Assembly: GCA_024405755.1 (NCBI GenBank)
Contig: JAKSOD010000007.1
Coordinates: forward strand, 1-61,768
DNA: 61,768 nt
DNA from: Clostridia bacterium
GTDB lineage: Bacteria; Bacillota; Clostridia; Oscillospirales; CAG-272
Direction: 5' to 3'
Made by a program: the position numbers and the translations under genes. Positions 1 to 9,333 of this stretch are shown here, in pieces. The notes beneath the pieces were generated by a model. It was not told the DNA's origin. It made no database searches and saw nothing but the letters and a program-made list of their open reading frames with translations. Positions within the stretch are counted from its first letter, which is position 1. The number at the start of each line of letters is the position of its first letter.

Positions 1-21
1 TTAAATGTCATTTGTTTGATT

Positions 22-2394
22 TTATCTTGCTTCTCCTGCTGTAAGACGGGCAACACGGTCGCGATCGGAACGGAACTTTCTGAATGGGAGATACGTTGAA
101 AGCATTGCGCTGACGGCGGAAACCGCAACACATAGTAATAAAGCCCGGATTGAAAGTTTGTATACATATCGCACAGATTCACCAAATCCAAGTGACGGTA
201 AGAATACGTTGATGAAATAATAGACGAGATAATTCAGCAAGGCACCTCCGGCAGCGGAAGCAAGCGAAGCAACGGCTGCAAGCACTCCTCCGGAAAAAAG
301 ATAAAGGCTTCCAAGCTGCCTGTCGGTCGCGCCAAACGCAGAAAGCATATAAGTTTCCTTACAGCGTTTTGTTCCGAACATTGACTGTGAGAAAAACCAT
401 ACAAGCAATGCCACAAGAAGTGTTAGGCAAGAACCGAAACATACCGGAAGATAAGAAGCAACACCTATGACTGCCGTTCTTTTCAGATCTTCTGACGTGT
501 CAGTAAGTGTATAGCCGTCGGAAAAAGGCAGTATATTCCTGATCTCAAAAAAGGCACGGCTTTTCTCTTCTTTCGTTATATTGTCTTTAAGATAAATGCT
601 TAATTCTTCAATTTTTTCAGTACGTTTCGTAAGTTTACTGTAAACAGCGGGAGATACAGCAATTGAATATGCGTCGTCTCCGTCTGCCGTGTCAATTATT
701 GCGCCTATACGCGCTTCGATAAAATTATAATAAACATTATCATTTGAAAGAAGTTGTTTAAGAATGTATTTACGGTCATACTTCTGGAATTTGATTTTTT
801 GTCCCCAATCATCAAATATTCCGATAATTATTTTATCTCCGACCTTGAAATTCAGGAGAGGCTGATTGTTAATTTCCCGGGAAACAGCTACAACACATTC
901 ATCAGCGGAATAAATTGATGCAAGATCGCCTTCGATATGCCACATATCGCTGCCTTCTGCAGAAAGCTGAGAATACAGCAGCTGATTTACACATAGAAAT
1001 TTAAAATTATTATCTGCATACATTCCGTCCTGTTTTGCCGGTATGCGTTTTGACGAAATTGCAGAAGACTGCTTCTGCGTAAGCACGAGATGTGCAAAAA
1101 TTTCGGTAGCATACGTGGACTCTTCCCACGTCACACAGTCAACATTATCGAAAGACAGTATCTTCTGTATTGTTCCCGCTTCAATTTCGTCAGAGTATAT
1201 CTGTCCTTCACTTTCCGTTTTATCGGTGCTTGATTCATCTGATAAATAAAACTGAGGCAACGGGGTACTTTCTTTCTCTGCCGATAAGTCGGCAATAAAG
1301 ATACCGCAAAGAAAAAGTGAACTGAAAAAAAACGCTGATGCCAAAAGACCGGCATAATATTTTCTGAAACGCCAGAATCCGAACAATTCATACTGTACAG
1401 GAAATTTTTTTTGAAATATTCTGAAAGATCGACGTGGAGATGAAACGAGATTTGAATTGTCCTCTGCGCGTAAAAGAACGATCGGGGCCTGCTTTGACAA
1501 AATGGCAACAGAAGGTAAAACAGCAGTAATAATAACAATAAAAATCCAAAATACTGCGCTGATCGCATGAAGCGGATTTACTGATAAAACCCCTCCGCTC
1601 CCGGATATAATCAGTGCGGAGATGCCAAGACTCAGCAGAAATGACGGTATAAATGTTATGATCGCAATCGAGAAAAGTTCCCACGCTGTGATCTCAAACA
1701 GTTTTCCGAAAGAAGCACCGAATGACATATAAATCCCGTACCTGAATTTATAATGATTTATCCTTATGATAAAAAGAACAAGAAGTATAACTGCCGACAG
1801 GATTCCGAGTCCCGAGAGTACAAGAATTCCATTTGATAAAAAATTTCTTTCTGCGTCAGCAGAAGAAATTAATTCGCCGAAATATACCCTTCCGGAAAAT
1901 CTGTTTAGTTTATACTTTGAAATGAATGCATTGCTGTATGACTCAGTGCTTTCCGGAAGAACAAAACTTACATTTACTTGCTTTGTCCCATCCGTGTCTG
2001 AATAAGTTTCATATGAATAGGACTCGTAAAGTCTTTCGCCAACTGCAAGATTGTCCTTGATGTAAAACTCAGAATTATATAATTTTGTCCATTCACTTTC
2101 ATCAAGTCCACAGATGAGAACATCATACTCGTTTTTATCCGATGCATCATGTCTCAGAGTCGCAATACGTGAATCCGTAAATATTACTGACGACCAGAAA
2201 AGCATCTGAACAAGCAGGAGTGCAGCGAAAAAAACAAAATACTCACGAAAACCGCCAAATGCATTTTTAATTGAATTAAGTAAGTTGTTCTTTGAAAAAA
2301 AACGTTTTAGAAATTTCAGAAAACCACTTATGGCATCAAATACCGTGTATCTGACGAGTTTATGATCAACATATCTGTCCTTTTTCCCCGGCAT
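22..2394 (-). CDS. FtsX-like ABC transporter permease
   Basis: Large integral membrane protein of 790 aa with the layout of the FtsX/MacB-type permease family. One membrane segment lies near residues 52-72, a ~115-residue external domain follows, then about four segments between residues 190 and 370. A long extracellular region and a C-terminal cluster of three segments (about 655-780) complete it. Such permeases pair with an ATPase to export peptides or lipids or to act in antibiotic sensing. No ATPase is in the window; it may lie beyond the left edge. The start has AAGGAGAG 6 nt upstream. It lies 58 bp downstream of lexA on the same strand and may be co-transcribed. The substrate is unknown. 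Confidence 0.75.
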   Translation of the reverse strand: MPGKKDRYVDHKLVRYTVFDAISGFLKFLKRFFSKNNLLNSIKNAFGGFREYFVFFAALLLVQMLFWSSVIFTDSRIATLRHDASDKNEYDVLICGLDESEWTKLYNSEFYIKDNLAVGERLYESYSYETYSDTDGTKQVNVSFVLPESTESYSNAFISKYKLNRFSGRVYFGELISSADAERNFLSNGILVLSGLGILSAVILLVLFIIRINHYKFRYGIYMSFGASFGKLFEITAWELFSIAIITFIPSFLLSLGISALIISGSGGVLSVNPLHAISAVFWIFIVIITAVLPSVAILSKQAPIVLLRAEDNSNLVSSPRRSFRIFQKKFPVQYELFGFWRFRKYYAGLLASAFFFSSLFLCGIFIADLSAEKESTPLPQFYLSDESSTDKTESEGQIYSDEIEAGTIQKILSFDNVDCVTWEESTYATEIFAHLVLTQKQSSAISSKRIPAKQDGMYADNNFKFLCVNQLLYSQLSAEGSDMWHIEGDLASIYSADECVVAVSREINNQPLLNFKVGDKIIIGIFDDWGQKIKFQKYDRKYILKQLLSNDNVYYNFIEARIGAIIDTADGDDAYSIAVSPAVYSKLTKRTEKIEELSIYLKDNITKEEKSRAFFEIRNILPFSDGYTLTDTSEDLKRTAVIGVASYLPVCFGSCLTLLVALLVWFFSQSMFGTKRCKETYMLSAFGATDRQLGSLYLFSGGVLAAVASLASAAGGALLNYLVYYFINVFLPSLGFGESVRYVYKLSIRALLLCVAVSAVSAMLSTYLPFRKFRSDRDRVARLTAGEAR

Positions 2395-2452
2395 AAGTTA
2401 CTCTCCTTCTTGTTTTCGGTAAAATATTTTAAAATCGCCTTGTCTGCGTTAT

Positions 2453-3043
2453 TCAATAAACCCTGATACTTGCGATTACTTTTCCGAGAATGGTGATATT
2501 GTCACAGAATATCGGTTTCATAGAGTTATTTTCCGGTTGAAGTCTGTATCTTCCTTCTTCACGGAAAAATCGCTTCACCGTCGCTTCGTTTCCGATCATT
2601 GCAACTACGATTTCACCGTTTTCGGCAAAATCTCTCTTTTCCACTATCACAACGTCCCCGTTCATGATCCCGGCATTTATCATACTGCTGCCTTTTATTC
2701 GCAGTGCAAATAAATCATTCCGTCTGTATCCGAATGCAGAAGCATCGAAACCGATATAACCCTCAAAATCTTCTTCAGCAAGGATCGGTTTTCCGGCAGT
2801 AACTTTTCCGATCAGAGGAATTTTGTCAGAAGACGATTCAATATGCAGTGCTCTGCTTTTACCGCCTTCCTTCCTGATAACTCCAAGTTCATCAAGTCTT
2901 GTTAGATATGAATGTACGGTCGACGTACTTCTGAACCCAAGATCGCTCATTATATCCCTTACGCTCGGAGCATATCCGCATCTCTCGATCGAACCTCTGA
3001 TATAATCGTATACTCTTTTTTCTTTTTCAGTTAATTTTCTCAT
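2453..3043 (-). CDS. lexA: LexA SOS repressor
   Basis: Transcriptional repressor of the SOS DNA-damage regulon, 196 aa, a little shorter than the usual 200-210. It has an N-terminal winged helix (about 1-65, with the conserved RDI and STVHSYL segments) and a C-terminal S24 self-cleaving domain. Visible catalytic features are the Ala-Gly cleavage site in VTAGKPI (about residue 80), the nucleophile Ser in KGSSMINAGI and the general-base Lys in ATVKRFF. RecA-DNA filaments are known to trigger self-cleavage in this family. The start ATG has AGGTG 8 nt upstream. A LexA-type operator overlaps its own -35 element (see 3104-3117), so autoregulation is likely. Confidence 0.96.
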   Translation of the reverse strand: MRKLTEKEKRVYDYIRGSIERCGYAPSVRDIMSDLGFRSTSTVHSYLTRLDELGVIRKEGGKSRALHIESSSDKIPLIGKVTAGKPILAEEDFEGYIGFDASAFGYRRNDLFALRIKGSSMINAGIMNGDVVIVEKRDFAENGEIVVAMIGNEATVKRFFREEGRYRLQPENNSMKPIFCDNITILGKVIASIRVY

Positions 3044-3077
3044 TTGAATTCACCTGTTTTTTTATTTCATCAAGTAT

Positions 3078-3106
3078 ATTATAACATTTTTTATTTGTAT
3101 TTTCAA
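3078..3106 (-). promoter_or_regulatory. lexA promoter
   Basis: On the minus strand TTGAAA (3101-3106) and TATAAT (3078-3083) are separated by exactly 17 bp, upstream of lexA. This is a near-consensus housekeeping-sigma promoter, and its -35 is overlapped by the SOS box. Confidence 0.75.
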
Positions 3107-3117
3107 ACATTTGTTCT
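3104..3117. promoter_or_regulatory. LexA operator (SOS box)
   Basis: AGAAC-AAAT-GTTTG on the minus strand matches the Gram-positive LexA box CGAAC-N4-GTTCG at 8 of 10 fixed positions. It overlaps the -35 hexamer of lexA by three bases, the classic geometry for autorepression. Confidence 0.65.
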
Positions 3118-3227
3118 GATAAATTACTTGACGTTTTTAACAAATTTTCAAAAATGCTTTTATGCAATTTAACACAAAAAAATATCAAAAATATGAGAAT
3201 TTTATTTACATCTTTTTCAAATAACTC

Positions 3228-3256
3228 TTGCAAATACGTCGAAAGTATTGTATAAT
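3228..3256 (+). promoter_or_regulatory. pckG promoter
   Basis: TTGCAA (3228-3233), a 17-bp spacer and TATAAT (3251-3256), about 45 bp upstream of the pckG start. The -10 is perfect and the -35 matches at 4 of 6. Confidence 0.6.
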
Positions 3257-3303
3257 ATGTCTTGAAGTGTATCTTTAAATGCTAAATTAAGGAGAAATTA
3301 AAG

Positions 3304-5088
3304 ATGACCAAAAACAAGTACATCCTTAACTGGATCGACGAAATGGCAGCCATGACAAAACCCGACAAAATCGTCTGGATCGATGGCTCCGAGACTCAGG
3401 CAGAAGCTCTCCGCGCAGAGGCATGCTCCACCGGTGAGATGATCAAACTCAACCAGGACCTTCTTCCCGGCTGCTACCTGCACCGCACTGCAGTTAATGA
3501 CGTTGCCCGTGTTGAAGGAAGAACCTTCATCTGCACATCCAAAAAGGAAGATGCCGGCAATATCAATAACTGGATCGCTCCCGCTGAATGCTACGCAAGA
3601 CTTTCCAAGCTCTATACCGGCTCAATGAAGGGCAGAACTATGTACGTTATCCCCTACTCTATGGGTATCGTAGGTTCCGAATTCGCTAAATACGGTATTG
3701 AATTGACCGACTCCATTTACGTCGTCCTCAATATGCTCATTATGACCCGCGTCGGAAATGACGTTCTTGAGACTATCGGTGACAGTGCCGATTATATTAA
3801 GGGACTCCACAGCAAGGCTCAACTCGATGAGGAAAACCGTTACATATGCCACTTCCCCGAAGACAACACAATCTGGTCCGTTAACTCCGGTTACGGCGGA
3901 AATGTTCTTCTCGGCAAAAAGTGCTTTGCTCTCCGTATTGCTTCCTACCTCGGACGCAAGGAAGGCTGGATGGCTGAACATATGCTCATTCTCGGCGTTG
4001 AATACCCCAACGGCGAAACCAAGTATGTTTGCGCCGCTTTCCCCTCTGCCTGCGGAAAAACCAACCTCGCTATGCTCATTCCGCCTGAGACCTATCGCAA
4101 GAAAGGCTTCAAGGTCTGGACTGTCGGTGACGATATCGCATGGCTGCGCATAGGTTCCGACGGAAGACTGTGGGCTATGAACCCCGAAAACGGCTTCTTC
4201 GGCGTTGCTCCCGGCACAAACGACAAGTCCAACCCGAATGCTCTCGCGACTACCCGCGAAGGTGCTATCTTCACCAATGTATGCCACAACCTCGACAACA
4301 ACTCCGTATGGTGGGAAGGTCTCGACAAGAATCCTCCTCACAACGCTCTCAACTGGAGAGGCGAGAAGTGGGATTACACCAAATATGACAAGGCTGATAA
4401 GGTCGGCACCTCCGGTGCTCATCCCAACAGCCGCTTTACCGCAAAGGCTACCAACTGCCCCTGCCTGTCTGCTGAATTCAACAATCCTGCCGGTGTTCCC
4501 GTCAGTGCTATCGTTTTCGGCGGCCGTCGTGCACGTACCGCTCCTCTGGTATATCAGTCCACCAGCTGGCAGAACGGTACTTTCGTCGGCTCCATCATGG
4601 CTTCCGAGACTACCGCAGCCGCCGCAGGTGCTGTCGGCGTAGTTCGCCGCGATCCTATGGCAATGCGTCCGTTCGTCGGCTACAATATGGGCGACTATTG
4701 GCAGCATTGGCTTGATATGGGTAAGATCATTCCTCACGCTCCCAAGATCTTCCATGTCAACTGGTTCCGTACTGATGACGAAGGCAACTTCATCTGGCCC
4801 GGATTCGGTGATAACCTCCGTGTTCTCGAATGGATCCTTGCCCGCTGCGAAGATAAGGTTGACGCTAACCTTTCTCCTATCGGTTACCTTCCCAAGCCTG
4901 AAGATATCAACATTGAAGGTCTTGACGGCGTAACTATCGATACCATCAAAGATCTTGTAACTGTTGACAAAGAATCCTGGCTTGCTGATATCGCCAATAT
5001 CCGTGACTTCTATGCTCTTGTCGGTGATCGCGTTCCCGCTGAACTTCACAAGGAACTCAATCAACTCGAAGCAAGACTTAAAGCATAA
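3304..5088 (+). CDS. pckG: Phosphoenolpyruvate carboxykinase (GTP)
   Basis: Cytosolic enzyme interconverting oxaloacetate + GTP and phosphoenolpyruvate + CO2 + GDP. In anaerobes it often runs in the PEP-carboxylating direction toward succinate or works in gluconeogenesis. At 594 aa it has the length of the GTP-type family (about 600), not the ATP-type. The kinase P-loop is visible as FPSACGKTNLAM (about residues 246-257), with the family-typical GDDIAW, PGTN and FGGRRARTAPLV stretches following. AAGGAG lies 9 nt before the ATG. It is monocistronic, with its own promoter upstream and a strong terminator directly downstream. Codon use is visibly more C-ending than in its neighbours (TTC, AAC, CTC), suggesting high expression. 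Confidence 0.97.
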   Translation: MTKNKYILNWIDEMAAMTKPDKIVWIDGSETQAEALRAEACSTGEMIKLNQDLLPGCYLHRTAVNDVARVEGRTFICTSKKEDAGNINNWIAPAECYARLSKLYTGSMKGRTMYVIPYSMGIVGSEFAKYGIELTDSIYVVLNMLIMTRVGNDVLETIGDSADYIKGLHSKAQLDEENRYICHFPEDNTIWSVNSGYGGNVLLGKKCFALRIASYLGRKEGWMAEHMLILGVEYPNGETKYVCAAFPSACGKTNLAMLIPPETYRKKGFKVWTVGDDIAWLRIGSDGRLWAMNPENGFFGVAPGTNDKSNPNALATTREGAIFTNVCHNLDNNSVWWEGLDKNPPHNALNWRGEKWDYTKYDKADKVGTSGAHPNSRFTAKATNCPCLSAEFNNPAGVPVSAIVFGGRRARTAPLVYQSTSWQNGTFVGSIMASETTAAAAGAVGVVRRDPMAMRPFVGYNMGDYWQHWLDMGKIIPHAPKIFHVNWFRTDDEGNFIWPGFGDNLRVLEWILARCEDKVDANLSPIGYLPKPEDINIEGLDGVTIDTIKDLVTVDKESWLADIANIRDFYALVGDRVPAELHKELNQLEARLKA

Positions 5089-5098
5089 CTTCTCAAAT

Positions 5099-5140
5099 AA
5101 ATAATACGGCAGCTCTTCGGAGCTGCCGTATTATTTGTTT
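5099..5140 (+). terminator. Rho-independent terminator of pckG
   Basis: Perfect 17-bp stem (5099-5115 with 5120-5136) closed by a UUCG tetraloop and followed by a T-rich tract, 10 bp after the pckG stop. Confidence 0.9.
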
Positions 5141-5154
5141 GAAAAAACAATTCT

Positions 5155-5182
5155 AAAAAGGGCTGTCTTGGTGAGACAGCCC
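5155..5182 (-). terminator. Terminator of the SGNH lipoprotein gene
   Basis: Perfect 9-bp inverted repeat GGGCTGTCT / AGACAGCCC (5160-5168, 5174-5182). On the minus strand it is followed by TTTTT, so it ends transcripts arriving from 5214-7193. Confidence 0.8.
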
Positions 5183-5213
5183 GCGAAAGTATAAATTATT
5201 TCAGTTCAGAGTT

Positions 5214-7193
5214 TTAATTTCCGTAAACTTCAAGTTCAGTCAGACGTGCAGTATAATATCCGTTCATATTTCTGTATGAGGTGCAGCCGTAAGCAACATA
5301 TTTTACATTAGCGACAGCATCAAAATCAGCAGAAGTATATGCGGGAAGATCAGCGGCACTGCCGTCACCGGTTGTTACATTCTTGTAATTCTCGTAACCT
5401 TTGCCGTCATTCACACCTGAGAACAGGAAAGCTTCATCACCCGAGAAGACTTTCGTCCACTTCTTTCCATCCTCTGAAACGAGAATATCATACCCTCTGT
5501 CCATAACAACAGTTTTATATCCATGCTGATAGAGTGTAAATCCGTTGACAGTTGAAGGCTTTTTGAGAGTTAATTCAATGATATAGTAATAATCTGCAGT
5601 TCCTCCTGCTTTAAGGTTAAGTGATACCTTATTTTCATTGGCAGGAGCTTTTCCGTTGTATGAGTCTGCGCTTCCGGCAGTAGTCCACTTGCCATCAAAT
5701 TTTCCTTCAACATTATTGCCGATAACACCGTCAGTCAGATTTTTTGCAGCTGATTCGGAAATCGGATTAGTCGAAGCACTGTATGCCAGAACAGAAGCAC
5801 CGTCAGCAACATTGACTCGTTTTGAGAGTTTAGGAATTACCTCAGTCTTGGTCTCACCGCAGAGAGTGCAAGTGTAAGTTTTTATGCCTTCCATATATTC
5901 GGTAGCAGTAGTGGTTACCTTTCCGCCGTCATACTTATGCTGGCAGGTATTTATTTTCCACTTTGCAATGTATTGATCCATAAGCGTCTGCAATCCCTTT
6001 ATATCTGCAGCAGATTCAAAAACAGCTTCGAGATTACTGTCCGAAGCGGAATTGTAATGTTTCTTAATATATGCGGAATATCCGGTAACGCTTGAACCGT
6101 ACTTAATGGAATTACCGATAGAATAAACATTCGGCATCTGACCGACAGCACTCTTTCCTGTCAGTGCGCAATATGTCATCTGTGCGGCAATATAACCGGC
6201 AAGAGGATTGGGATGATATGTATCGCCGTTATTCTTGATAAATGAGTTTTTATTATAAGTTAGAGAAGATCCGGGCACAGTTGCTTTTTTATTGGCAACA
6301 TCATAAACAAGTTGTCCCCAGTCTACGACAATAATCCCCTGCTTTTTCATAGTTGAAAGGCTATTCAGAATACTCGTATGGTTCTTGTAAACTGAATAAG
6401 AGTGATTAAGGTATACGAGTTGAGGAGATCCGGAGAAGCATTTTGCAACATTATTGAGATCTTTAATTACCGCGCTGTTGTTTTGTCCGGCTTCCGAAAA
6501 AACAACGTAATCAAATCCGCTGTATGTATTGCCCTTCAGGTATTTGTTATAAATATCTTCAAGTGTTATTCCGCCCCAAGTAAAGTCATAGACCGTGCAA
6601 GACTCATTGTTTGCCTTGCATATCTGGTAAAACCATCCCTTGTCGGTAGACTTTTGTCCGCCTGTTTCAACAATTCCACCATAATATATGAAAGAGTTTC
6701 CGATAAAAGCAACTTTCTTCCCTTTGAGTGAAGAAGGTTCATCTGAAGGATCGGATGCTTTCGTGGTCTCGGGAGCCTTAGTGGTATCCGGAACTTTCGT
6801 AGTCTCGGGAGTCTTAGTAGTATCCGGAGTTTTCGTAGTTTCGGGAGCTACGGAACTATCGGGTGAAGATGTGGTGTCAGATTCAGCGGATGTTGAATCA
6901 ATATCACTTGTCGTATCAGAGTCAATAGCAGTCGAATCTTCGGCGGATGTCTCATCATTCAAAGTTTCACTCTCTGATTGAGAATCGGGAACGGAAGAAT
7001 CTGTCGTCCCGTCAGAACTGTCGGAAGTCGTCAAAGAATCAGAAGGAACAGCGGAGTCATCAGGCTGATCCTTAATATTCTCAGAAGAATTATCGGCAAG
7101 ACTTGAATCAGAACCGACGCCCGCTACTCCGCAGGATATCGCAAAACAGGATATCACCATAAGAACGGCAAGAAGAAAACTGATTTTTTTCAT
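5214..7193 (-). CDS. Secreted SGNH-hydrolase-like lipoprotein with discoidin-like domain
   Basis: Extracellular protein of 659 aa. It has an N-terminal signal peptide ending in a lipobox-like FAISC (Cys21). A Ser/Thr/Asp-rich linker of ~130 residues (about 25-155) follows, including tandem TTK-x-PD/PE repeats. An SGNH/GDSL-type domain (about 157-400) has block I GNSFIYYGG and a block V-like DTYHPN (Asp-x-x-His). Next comes a short Cys-rich segment (CQHKY...CTLCG) and a C-terminal F5/8C-like carbohydrate-binding domain (about 470-659). This architecture fits deacylation of a plant or host glycan at the cell surface, but the substrate is unknown. Only the order of parts and the catalytic motifs are seen. 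It has its own terminator and an isolated transcription unit. Confidence 0.7.
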   Translation of the reverse strand: MKKISFLLAVLMVISCFAISCGVAGVGSDSSLADNSSENIKDQPDDSAVPSDSLTTSDSSDGTTDSSVPDSQSESETLNDETSAEDSTAIDSDTTSDIDSTSAESDTTSSPDSSVAPETTKTPDTTKTPETTKVPDTTKAPETTKASDPSDEPSSLKGKKVAFIGNSFIYYGGIVETGGQKSTDKGWFYQICKANNESCTVYDFTWGGITLEDIYNKYLKGNTYSGFDYVVFSEAGQNNSAVIKDLNNVAKCFSGSPQLVYLNHSYSVYKNHTSILNSLSTMKKQGIIVVDWGQLVYDVANKKATVPGSSLTYNKNSFIKNNGDTYHPNPLAGYIAAQMTYCALTGKSAVGQMPNVYSIGNSIKYGSSVTGYSAYIKKHYNSASDSNLEAVFESAADIKGLQTLMDQYIAKWKINTCQHKYDGGKVTTTATEYMEGIKTYTCTLCGETKTEVIPKLSKRVNVADGASVLAYSASTNPISESAAKNLTDGVIGNNVEGKFDGKWTTAGSADSYNGKAPANENKVSLNLKAGGTADYYYIIELTLKKPSTVNGFTLYQHGYKTVVMDRGYDILVSEDGKKWTKVFSGDEAFLFSGVNDGKGYENYKNVTTGDGSAADLPAYTSADFDAVANVKYVAYGCTSYRNMNGYYTARLTELEVYGN

Positions 7194-7300
7194 GTAAATA
7201 CTCCTTTATTGTAAAATCAATGAACATAGTGTACCATATTTTCGCCCAAATTGCAATAATAAAAGACTAATTTTTGCAATTATAATCTGGATTTTATATT

Positions 7301-8015
7301 TTAAGTGTCGAGACCTGCTTTTCTTGCCTGTGAAGCCTGCAGCTGACGGGGAATCTGATATATTTTTCCGTCTTTTTTCAGCCTTGCTCCGGTTTGATGA
7401 TATTCAAAACCCACTCCGCACGACCTTGCATCCTCCGCTGTCTGTCTGACCCACTCAAAATCACAAATGCGTGCATTCTCTCCCGACTCTCCGCCGACGG
7501 ACACTTTTTCTATTTTTTCGGGAATCAGCCAACGTTTGAAATCAACATATTCCAGCATAGGCTCACAAATAATAAACCTGTGTTTGATCGGAAATTTCAA
7601 AAAGAAAGGCAGTCTTTCAGCCGCTCTTTTGTTGTTCTCACATGTACATCCGACAGTAACATTATCATAGCCGCCTCCCCAATCGTCGGGCAAAGAAATA
7701 CCGAACCTAAGTATTCTTTTGGTTATGATGACAAAATCGACATCGTTGCGCTGCCTTATGTATTGCCACGTCTGCTCTCTCCATTCGTCGGCTTCTTCAA
7801 TAAAGAAATCCGAGGAAAGGCAGGTGTATACTGTCTCGCCGGATGGAATATTCCACTCACCGTTTTTCTTTCTTCTTACGGGAAGATCACAATCCGAGTT
7901 AAGAATGATTTTTGACGGATCACGTTCAATTTTTCCGTCGATACGGTAAACGTAACAATTAAGGCATCCTTCGCTTAGTTTATGACATCCGTGCCACGGA
8001 TTCCATACGATACTC
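7301..8015 (-). CDS. DUF5131 (phage Gp37/Gp68-like) family protein
   Basis: A 238-aa protein beginning WNPWHGCHKLSEGCLNCY, the Cys/Trp-rich opening typical of the DUF5131 family first named from phage Gp37/Gp68. The spaced cysteines suggest metal or Fe-S binding, and similarity to radical-SAM folds has been proposed for the family. The biochemical role is unknown. The ORF opens with TTG whose first base is position 8017, so the start codon and the nrdR stop codon share bases in a TTGA overlap, implying translational coupling. No in-frame ATG better fits the conserved N-terminus. Its place directly behind nrdR is worth noting because NrdR controls nucleotide metabolism. Confidence 0.7.
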
Positions 8016-8496
8016 AATTTCCGTCACTGTCGGATCCGTTCGAAAAAACGGATTCTTTGCTTTTCATTTCGTTCAATTCCTTGATAAAAGTTTCAATATC
8101 CTTGAATTCTCTGTATACCGATGCAAAACGAACGTATGCAACATCATCAGCTGCCTTGAGTTTTCTCATTACCATTTCTCCGATATCTCCGGATGTTACT
8201 TCCTGACGAAGTGAATTCTGCAATTCGGATTCAATCTCGATAGCAATAGCCTCTGCGTTAACAGGGCGTTTTTCACATGCTTTCAGCAGACCTTTCAGTA
8301 ATTTGGAACGGTCAAAAAGCTCCTTTGATCCGTCTTTCTTTATAACGATAATCTGTACTGCCTCAACCACCTCAAATGTTGTAAATCGTTTCTGGCATGC
8401 CATGCACTCCCGTCTGCGTCTGATATTGTTTCCTTCTATATTCTGACGTGAATCCACAACACGGCTTTCAAGGCAGCCACAATTCGGACATCTCAT
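8014..8496 (-). CDS. nrdR: Transcriptional repressor NrdR
   Basis: ATP/dATP-sensing repressor of ribonucleotide reductase genes, 160 aa. It has an N-terminal zinc ribbon with two CxxC pairs (CPNC near residue 3, CMAC near 31) and an ATP-cone domain (about 45-135) beginning with the characteristic VIKKDGSKELFDRSKL. The ATG encoding MRCPNC is chosen over the GTG four codons upstream because AAAGGTGG sits 8 nt before it and family members start MRCP. Its stop overlaps the start of the DUF5131 gene. No ribonucleotide reductase gene is in the window. Confidence 0.96.
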   Translation of the reverse strand: MRCPNCGCLESRVVDSRQNIEGNNIRRRRECMACQKRFTTFEVVEAVQIIVIKKDGSKELFDRSKLLKGLLKACEKRPVNAEAIAIEIESELQNSLRQEVTSGDIGEMVMRKLKAADDVAYVRFASVYREFKDIETFIKELNEMKSKESVFSNGSDSDGN

Positions 8497-8618
8497 TTGT
8501 TTATCCACCTTTCAAATCAAAATCAAATTCAAGTAACGTTACACAATATTATATTTTTAAAATATAATAGCATATTTTTCACGATTTGTAAATACCTGAA
8601 TTGATTTTTTAAATAACG

Positions 8619-8930
8619 TCAAGATCTCTGATTTTCCAAAATTGATGTAACGGCAAAGAAATCCTCCGAAATATCGGCAAGTGTACACGGAGTGACTTTG
8701 CCCGAAACAATCTTTGAGAATATCTTCTCTGCATTATCTTTTTCAGAACCGAAAATGCAGACGGAATTTTCGTAAGAACTACGTACCTGAATTACATATG
8801 AAATTCCTTCATAACATGACAAACGATATAGTCTGTAACGTATCTCGTTACCAAGAATAAATATTACATCTTCTTTTACCTTCTTGAGATCACTGAAATT
8901 CTCTTTTTCGATTTCTTCACAAAGATTCAT
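8619..8930 (-). CDS. DUF6514-like small protein
   Basis: A protein of about 103 aa. The sequence YRLYRLSCYEGISYVIQV and the end GKVTPCTLADISEDF resemble the small clostridial DUF6514 family, of unknown function. The upstream ORF begins at 8987, but a strong AAGGAGG lies 7 nt before the ATG at 8930 (an adjacent ATG is at 8933), so this start is preferred. There are no membrane segments or catalytic motifs. It is an isolated gene between nrdR and a 400-bp AT-rich gap. Confidence 0.55.
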   Translation of the reverse strand: MNLCEEIEKENFSDLKKVKEDVIFILGNEIRYRLYRLSCYEGISYVIQVRSSYENSVCIFGSEKDNAEKIFSKIVSGKVTPCTLADISEDFFAVTSILENQRS

Positions 8931-8987
8931 CATAATACCTCCTTCGGCGTCTTTAAACGTCTTTCGATCAATACTATGATAACACAT

Positions 8988-9333
8988 TACACGGGATACA
9001 CGGTTTCAAGGAAACAAGGGATTTTTTTGTACATTTTTTCCACACAAATGCTTCACTGCGACATTTTTCGTCGTAATGCTGCGACAAGATATACGACATA
9101 TAAGGAATATCAAGAATAAATATTCATTCCAAATATTTACATTTTTTGCAAGATATCAAAATTTTCTTCATCCATTTTTATTCCATATCTTCCCGGTAGA
9201 CATTTTTCGATAAATATGATATAATAGTCATTAGTATAATAATATTTATTCGCGATATTCAGTATAATTGAATAATATTCATTTGATGTTTTTTTGAATA
9301 AAAATACGGAAGAATCAAAAGGAACGAAAAAGA
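8988..9333. other. AT-rich intergenic region
   Basis: About 350 bp of AT-rich DNA. It holds a plausible rightward promoter (9197-9225) and short TGCGAC/GTCG repeats near 9057-9095. No convincing gene or structured RNA was seen. Confidence 0.5.
9197..9225 (+). promoter_or_regulatory. Promoter for the small membrane protein gene
   Basis: TAGACA (9197-9202), a 17-bp spacer and TATAAT (9220-9225). This predicts a leader of about 100 nt before the ORF at 9334. Confidence 0.5.

Noticed and set aside
3622..5064. 480-codon ORF antisense to pckG
   Set aside because: It mirrors the strongly biased codon use of pckG and has no ribosome site or recognisable domain, so it is a shadow frame.
5155..5182. 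Repeat word GGGCTGTCT shared with 61717-61746 as a possible mobile-element end
   Set aside because: Both sites are better explained as terminators for leftward genes, and the shared word is short. A genome-wide search could reopen the question.
6765..6850. Tandem repeats considered as a CRISPR array
   Set aside because: The units are contiguous, in frame and encode a Thr/Lys/Pro linker; there are no spacers or cas genes.
8520..8620. NrdR-box-like sequence (ACACAATATTATAT) upstream of nrdR
   Set aside because: Only one half resembles the NrdR consensus, and AT-rich context makes chance matches likely.
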